A DNA stretch of 64,000 nucleotides from Nitrospira sp. GTDB taxonomy: Bacteria; Nitrospirota; Nitrospiria; Nitrospirales; Nitrospiraceae. This document shows positions 62,096-64,000 of this stretch, in pieces. The stretch is from positions 372,001-436,000 of the forward strand of contig JARFXR010000001.1 in the NCBI GenBank assembly GCA_029194535.1, in the 5' to 3' direction. How positions within the stretch are numbered: the first letter of the stretch is position 1; the number at the start of each line of letters is the position of its first letter. Made by a program: the position numbers and the translations under genes. Under the pieces are notes generated by a model. The model had not been told where the DNA came from, ran no database searches, and saw only the letters and a program-made list of their open reading frames with translations.

Positions 62096-64000
62096 ATGAG
62101 CCAGGAACGACCGAATCCCGACGCACTCCTTGAACGGGTTCGCGCCGAGGAAGCCAGACGGTCGGAAGGCAAACTGAAAGTCTTCTTCGGAGCCAATCCC
62201 GGTGTGGGGAAAACCTATGCCATGTTGGAAGCGGCCCAGGAGCAACGGCGCGATGGCACGGACGTGGTCATCGGCCTCGTGGAAACGCACGGGCGTCCAG
62301 ATACCGACGCGCTGGTGAACGGCCTTGAAGTCTTGCCTCGCCGCGCGGTCGATTACCGCGGCACCGTACTTCATGAGTTCGATCTCGATGGAGCCCTGGC
62401 GCGACGTCCCACCGTGATCCTACTCGATGAGCTGGCTCACACCAATGCCCCAGGACTCCGTCATGAGAAACGATGGCGGGATGTTCAGGAGCTCCTGAAG
62501 GCCGGCATCACCGTCTACACGACGGTGAACGTGCAGCACCTCGAGAGCTTGAACGACGTGGTGGCGCAGATCACCGGGGTGCGCGTGCGCGAGACGGTGC
62601 CGGACTCCGTGTTGGAGCGGGCCGATGACGTAGAGCTCATCGATTTGCCTCCCGATGATCTGTTGCAACGACTCAGGGACGGCAAGGTGTATGTTCCTGA
62701 ACAGATCCAGCATGCCATTCAGAATTTCTTCACGAAAGGGAACCTGATCGCACTCAGGGAACTTGCCTTGCGGCGCACCGCCGAGCGCGTCGACCAGCAG
62801 ATGGAAGTCTATCGCCGCGACCACGCGGTGATCCGAACCTGGCCGGCGGCGGAAACCATTATGGTGTGCGTCAACATGAAACCCCGCGGCCCGCGACTGA
62901 TCAGATCCGCGCGTCAGATGGCCGCCGGACTGCACGCCAAATGGATCGCCGTGTACGTTCAGATTCCCCGACATCTTCGCTTGCCGCAGCGAGAACGAGA
63001 ACGTCTGTCGCAGACCATGCGACTGGCGGAGCAGCTCGGCGCCGAAACGGCGACCTTGACCGGCGAGAATGTGGCGCAGGAACTGTTGAGTTACGCGCGT
63101 CGCCGCAACGTCACCAAGATCATCGTAGGCAAGCCGGTACGGTCGTCGTGGAAGGAGTGGGTCTTCGGCTCCGTCGTATCGGACCTCGTCCATCAGAGCG
63201 GGGACATCGATATCTATGTGATCACGGGGGAAGCCGGGGAAGGTCAGCCTCTGGCCCGGCGGAGTTTTCAGCGAACCAGCGATCTGTCGGGATACGGATA
63301 CGCATCCTTAGGAGTGCTGGGCGCGACCGCGATCGCCTGGGCGATGTTTCCGTATTTCGGATCCGCCAATCTCATCATGATGTATCTCATCGCCGTGGTC
63401 GTCGTGGCGATCCGCTGCGGCCGCGGCCCGTCGGTGCTCGCTTCCTTTCTGAGCGTCGGGGCGTTCGACGTCTTTTTCGTTCCGCCGTACTTCTCCTTCG
63501 CGGTTTCGGACATTCAATACCTGTTGACCTTCGGCGTGATGCTGGTTGTCGCGCTGGTCATCAGCAATCTCGCCATCCGGATTCGACAGCAAGCCGAGTT
63601 GGCGAGGGCCAGGGAACAGCGGACGAGCGTACTCTACGCGATGAGTCGGGATCTCGCGACCCACCGAGGGACGGGAGTGTTGACGCGGCTCGCAGTGCAA
63701 CACCTGCGTGAGGTGTTCGACAGTCAGGTGGCGATCTTCCTGGCCGACTCAGACAAGCGGGTCCGGCTTCAACTGGGTGAACACCTGTATTTCGAGTTCG
63801 ACCCCAAAGAATCCGGCGTGGCTCAGTGGGTGTTCGACCACAACGAGCCTGCCGGCCTCGGAACCGATACGCTGCCCGGGGCCAACGGACTCTATCTACC
63901 CTTGGTGGCGTCGACGGGACCGATCGGAGTGGTGGCCGTACGGCCGAAGGCTCCCGGTCCCTTGCTTGACTCCGACGCGTTGCACTTGCTCGAATCGCTT
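62096..64000 (+). CDS. kdpD: Sensor histidine kinase KdpD, 3' end beyond window
   Basis: 635 codons are visible and the frame is open to the end. Order: KdpD domain with Walker A GANPGVGKT (32-40) and DELAHTNAPGLRHEKRW; a UspA-like domain at about 250-380; four membrane helices at about 400-500; then the start of a GAF domain. The kinase core lies outside the window. It senses potassium limitation or turgor and controls kdpFABC through KdpE, which should follow. Confidence 0.95.
   Translation, partial: MSQERPNPDALLERVRAEEARRSEGKLKVFFGANPGVGKTYAMLEAAQEQRRDGTDVVIGLVETHGRPDTDALVNGLEVLPRRAVDYRGTVLHEFDLDGALARRPTVILLDELAHTNAPGLRHEKRWRDVQELLKAGITVYTTVNVQHLESLNDVVAQITGVRVRETVPDSVLERADDVELIDLPPDDLLQRLRDGKVYVPEQIQHAIQNFFTKGNLIALRELALRRTAERVDQQMEVYRRDHAVIRTWPAAETIMVCVNMKPRGPRLIRSARQMAAGLHAKWIAVYVQIPRHLRLPQRERERLSQTMRLAEQLGAETATLTGENVAQELLSYARRRNVTKIIVGKPVRSSWKEWVFGSVVSDLVHQSGDIDIYVITGEAGEGQPLARRSFQRTSDLSGYGYASLGVLGATAIAWAMFPYFGSANLIMMYLIAVVVVAIRCGRGPSVLASFLSVGAFDVFFVPPYFSFAVSDIQYLLTFGVMLVVALVISNLAIRIRQQAELARAREQRTSVLYAMSRDLATHRGTGVLTRLAVQHLREVFDSQVAIFLADSDKRVRLQLGEHLYFEFDPKESGVAQWVFDHNEPAGLGTDTLPGANGLYLPLVASTGPIGVVAVRPKAPGPLLDSDALHLLESL

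Overview
The window looks like chromosomal DNA of a Nitrospira-type nitrite oxidiser (canonical or comammox cannot be decided here). The main marker is an adjacent pair encoding the large and beta subunits of a periplasmic, Tat-exported nitrite oxidoreductase (nxrA and nxrB, minus strand, 790-5609). Supporting traits are high GC, a three-subunit succinate dehydrogenase/fumarate reductase, many short zinc-ribbon proteins, and MITE-like repeats between genes. No rRNA, tRNA or CRISPR array was seen.

Layout. 1-8000: a CHASE3-type membrane protein cut by the window edge, nxrB, nxrA, a 470-bp control region, and a sigma-54 activator whose receiver domain has Glu at the phospho-acceptor position. 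The control region carries four copies of an inverted repeat (TGTCAG-N6-CTGACA) and is the most interesting part of the window. 8000-17800: a BaiN-like flavoprotein, a secreted DUF4832 protein, sdhCAB, a zinc-ribbon/PilZ protein, and a LemA-TPM-TPM cluster. 17769-20500: a decayed DNA methyltransferase (three lesions, no restriction gene beside it), an ORF6N-domain gene, and two tandem perfect palindromes. This is the clearest accessory patch. 20965-27100: murJ, ogt-dtd, a hypothetical protein, an isoaspartyl peptidase, a VOC protein, mtgA and engB.

27024-36698 (minus): gmhA, a deoxyhypusine-synthase-like gene, a SprT-like protease, dinB, rfaE2, mfd and two parvulin-type isomerases, all one way and probably largely co-transcribed. 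They join heptose synthesis, DNA repair and envelope folding. 36792-47900: a REP-like element, a stomatin/NfeD pair, an orphan CARF protein of the CRISPR-accessory TIGR02710 type, ybgC, an amidohydrolase, hemL, a secreted barnase-like RNase with its barstar inhibitor, and an unusual fusion of a histidine phosphatase to phosphofructokinase.

48060-56016 (plus): a tightly coupled pyk-hypothetical-gph-M16-M16 operon with start/stop overlaps, then a GYD protein, an HTH-metallo-beta-lactamase fusion and an M50 protease. 56017-64000: a Nitrospira-type MITE, a DUF1566 protein, and the kdp potassium system (a 26-residue membrane peptide, kdpF, kdpA, kdpB, kdpC, and kdpD cut by the window edge). Concentric inverted repeats lie at the kdp promoter, and kdpD has its own promoter.

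Several genes (murJ, gmhA, the CARF gene) have a -10 box 8-9 nt before the ATG and no Shine-Dalgarno sequence, suggesting leaderless transcripts.
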